Part shown: in pieces, positions 12,215 through 12,585 of the stretch
Layout: the number at the start of each line of letters is the position of its first letter
How positions within the stretch are numbered: position 1 is the stretch's first letter
Source of the DNA: Bacilli bacterium
GTDB lineage: Bacteria; Bacillota_I; Bacilli_A; RF39; UBA660
Direction of reading: 5' to 3'
Length of the DNA: 12,585 nt
Assembly: GCA_016302505.1 (NCBI GenBank)
Contig: JAEDNL010000037.1
Coordinates: 1 to 12,585 of the forward strand
The notes under the pieces: generated by a model
The model's input: the letters and a program-made list of their open reading frames with translations, nothing else
Told to the model about the DNA's origin: nothing
Database searches by the model: none
Translations under genes and position numbers: made by a program

Positions 12215-12585
12215 TTAATCTGACACTACAGTTCCTTTGCCATTAATTACAAGTTCTATAGCATATTCGCCCTCATCTTCTGCAGCCCCTCCTAAATCGC
12301 TAATTTTCATATTTACAGGGACATTATATTTAGTATAAGTTAGAACATTTTCTACTACATTAGTAATCAACTCAAATTGTACCATAACACTATTAAATTG
12401 TGCTACTGTGCCATTTGTTATAAGTGTATGTAAATTACCTAACATAGCCACGATAGCAGCGTTATTCATATCAATTTTAACAGTAGCATTAATAGTTAAT
12501 TTTGCTCCTGTAATGATACTTCTTTGAATAGCGTCACAGAAAACGTAAAAGTCTTTTTCTTCAAAATCTGTAGTTAATCCTACTT
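12215..12585 (-). CDS. Tail structural protein, C-terminal 122 residues (cut by the window edge)
   Basis: The frame is open from the right edge (VGLTTDFEEKDFYVFCDAIQ and onward) to TAA at 12217-12215. The Met at 12469 is therefore probably internal, and an 84-residue gene starting there would be wrong: no ribosome site precedes it. The visible part has a helix (CDAIQRSIITGA), a strand (AKLTINATVKIDM), a second helix (AIVAMLGNLHTLITNG), and an end with the pattern DLGGAAEDEGEYAIELVING. This looks like a phage structural or tail-tube-associated protein whose gene commonly lies before the tape measure (inference from order and strand pattern). The usual tail assembly chaperone pair (G and GT type) is not seen between this gene and the tape measure; it may lie upstream of the window or be absent. 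Confidence 0.72.
   Translation of the reverse strand, partial: VGLTTDFEEKDFYVFCDAIQRSIITGAKLTINATVKIDMNNAAIVAMLGNLHTLITNGTVAQFNSVMVQFELITNVVENVLTYTKYNVPVNMKISDLGGAAEDEGEYAIELVINGKGTVVSD

Noticed and set aside
12215..12469. Treating the 84-codon frame as a full gene
   Set aside because: The frame stays open upstream to the window edge and the internal ATG has no ribosome site, so it is the end of a longer gene.
1..12585. CRISPR array, insertion sequence, integrase or attachment site
   Set aside because: I saw no regularly spaced direct repeats, no transposase or integrase motifs, and no tRNA-derived direct repeats in the window.

Overview
The window is a piece of an AT-rich tailed-phage or prophage genome. 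Every supported gene lies on the minus strand, so transcription runs from high to low coordinates. TGA is used as a stop codon and TGG encodes Trp, so the genetic code is standard. Shine-Dalgarno sequences are strong (AGGAGG type), many genes overlap by TAATG or ATGA, and the lysis genes are of Gram-positive type (r1t-like holin and a Cys/His NlpC/P60-like lysin with an SH3-like domain). Together these suggest a siphovirus of a low-GC Bacillota host, plausibly from a gut. The exact host cannot be read from this sequence.

Region A (12585 to about 2390) is the late tail and lysis block. In transcription order it holds: the C-terminal part of a tail structural protein running off the right edge; a short gap with two RNA hairpins; a tape measure gene split by a group I intron that carries an HNH homing endonuclease with its own promoter; a 978-residue tail hub/tip protein with a large carbohydrate-binding-like insertion; a 622-residue candidate receptor-binding or baseplate protein; two short tail-tip proteins; a membrane/coiled-coil lysis accessory; a holin; a lysin; and a small HNH-like gene whose stop codon lies inside the rho-independent terminator that closes the block.

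Region B (about 2363 to 1) is a second block of small genes read in the same direction. It has two promoters (2335-2363 and 1815-1843) that share a 29-base segment with 27 identical positions. Each has the same palindrome, TTACCAT-N2-ATGGTAA, inside the -35/-10 spacer, so one repressor or activator probably controls both. The first promoter feeds two small unknown genes. The second feeds a tightly packed operon: a 48-residue protein, two small membrane proteins, a protein whose reading frame breaks exactly at A AAA AAC followed by a hairpin, a Cys-rich zinc-ribbon protein, a winged-helix protein, an unknown 80-residue protein, and the start of another gene at the left edge.

The most notable points are the intron-split tape measure gene, the candidate -1 frameshift site, the twin operator-promoters, the modular insertion in the tail hub, and a tRNA-minihelix-like fold just upstream of the tape measure gene. 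I do not see a clearly new defence or anti-defence system. The unknown small genes of region B are the best place for undescribed functions.
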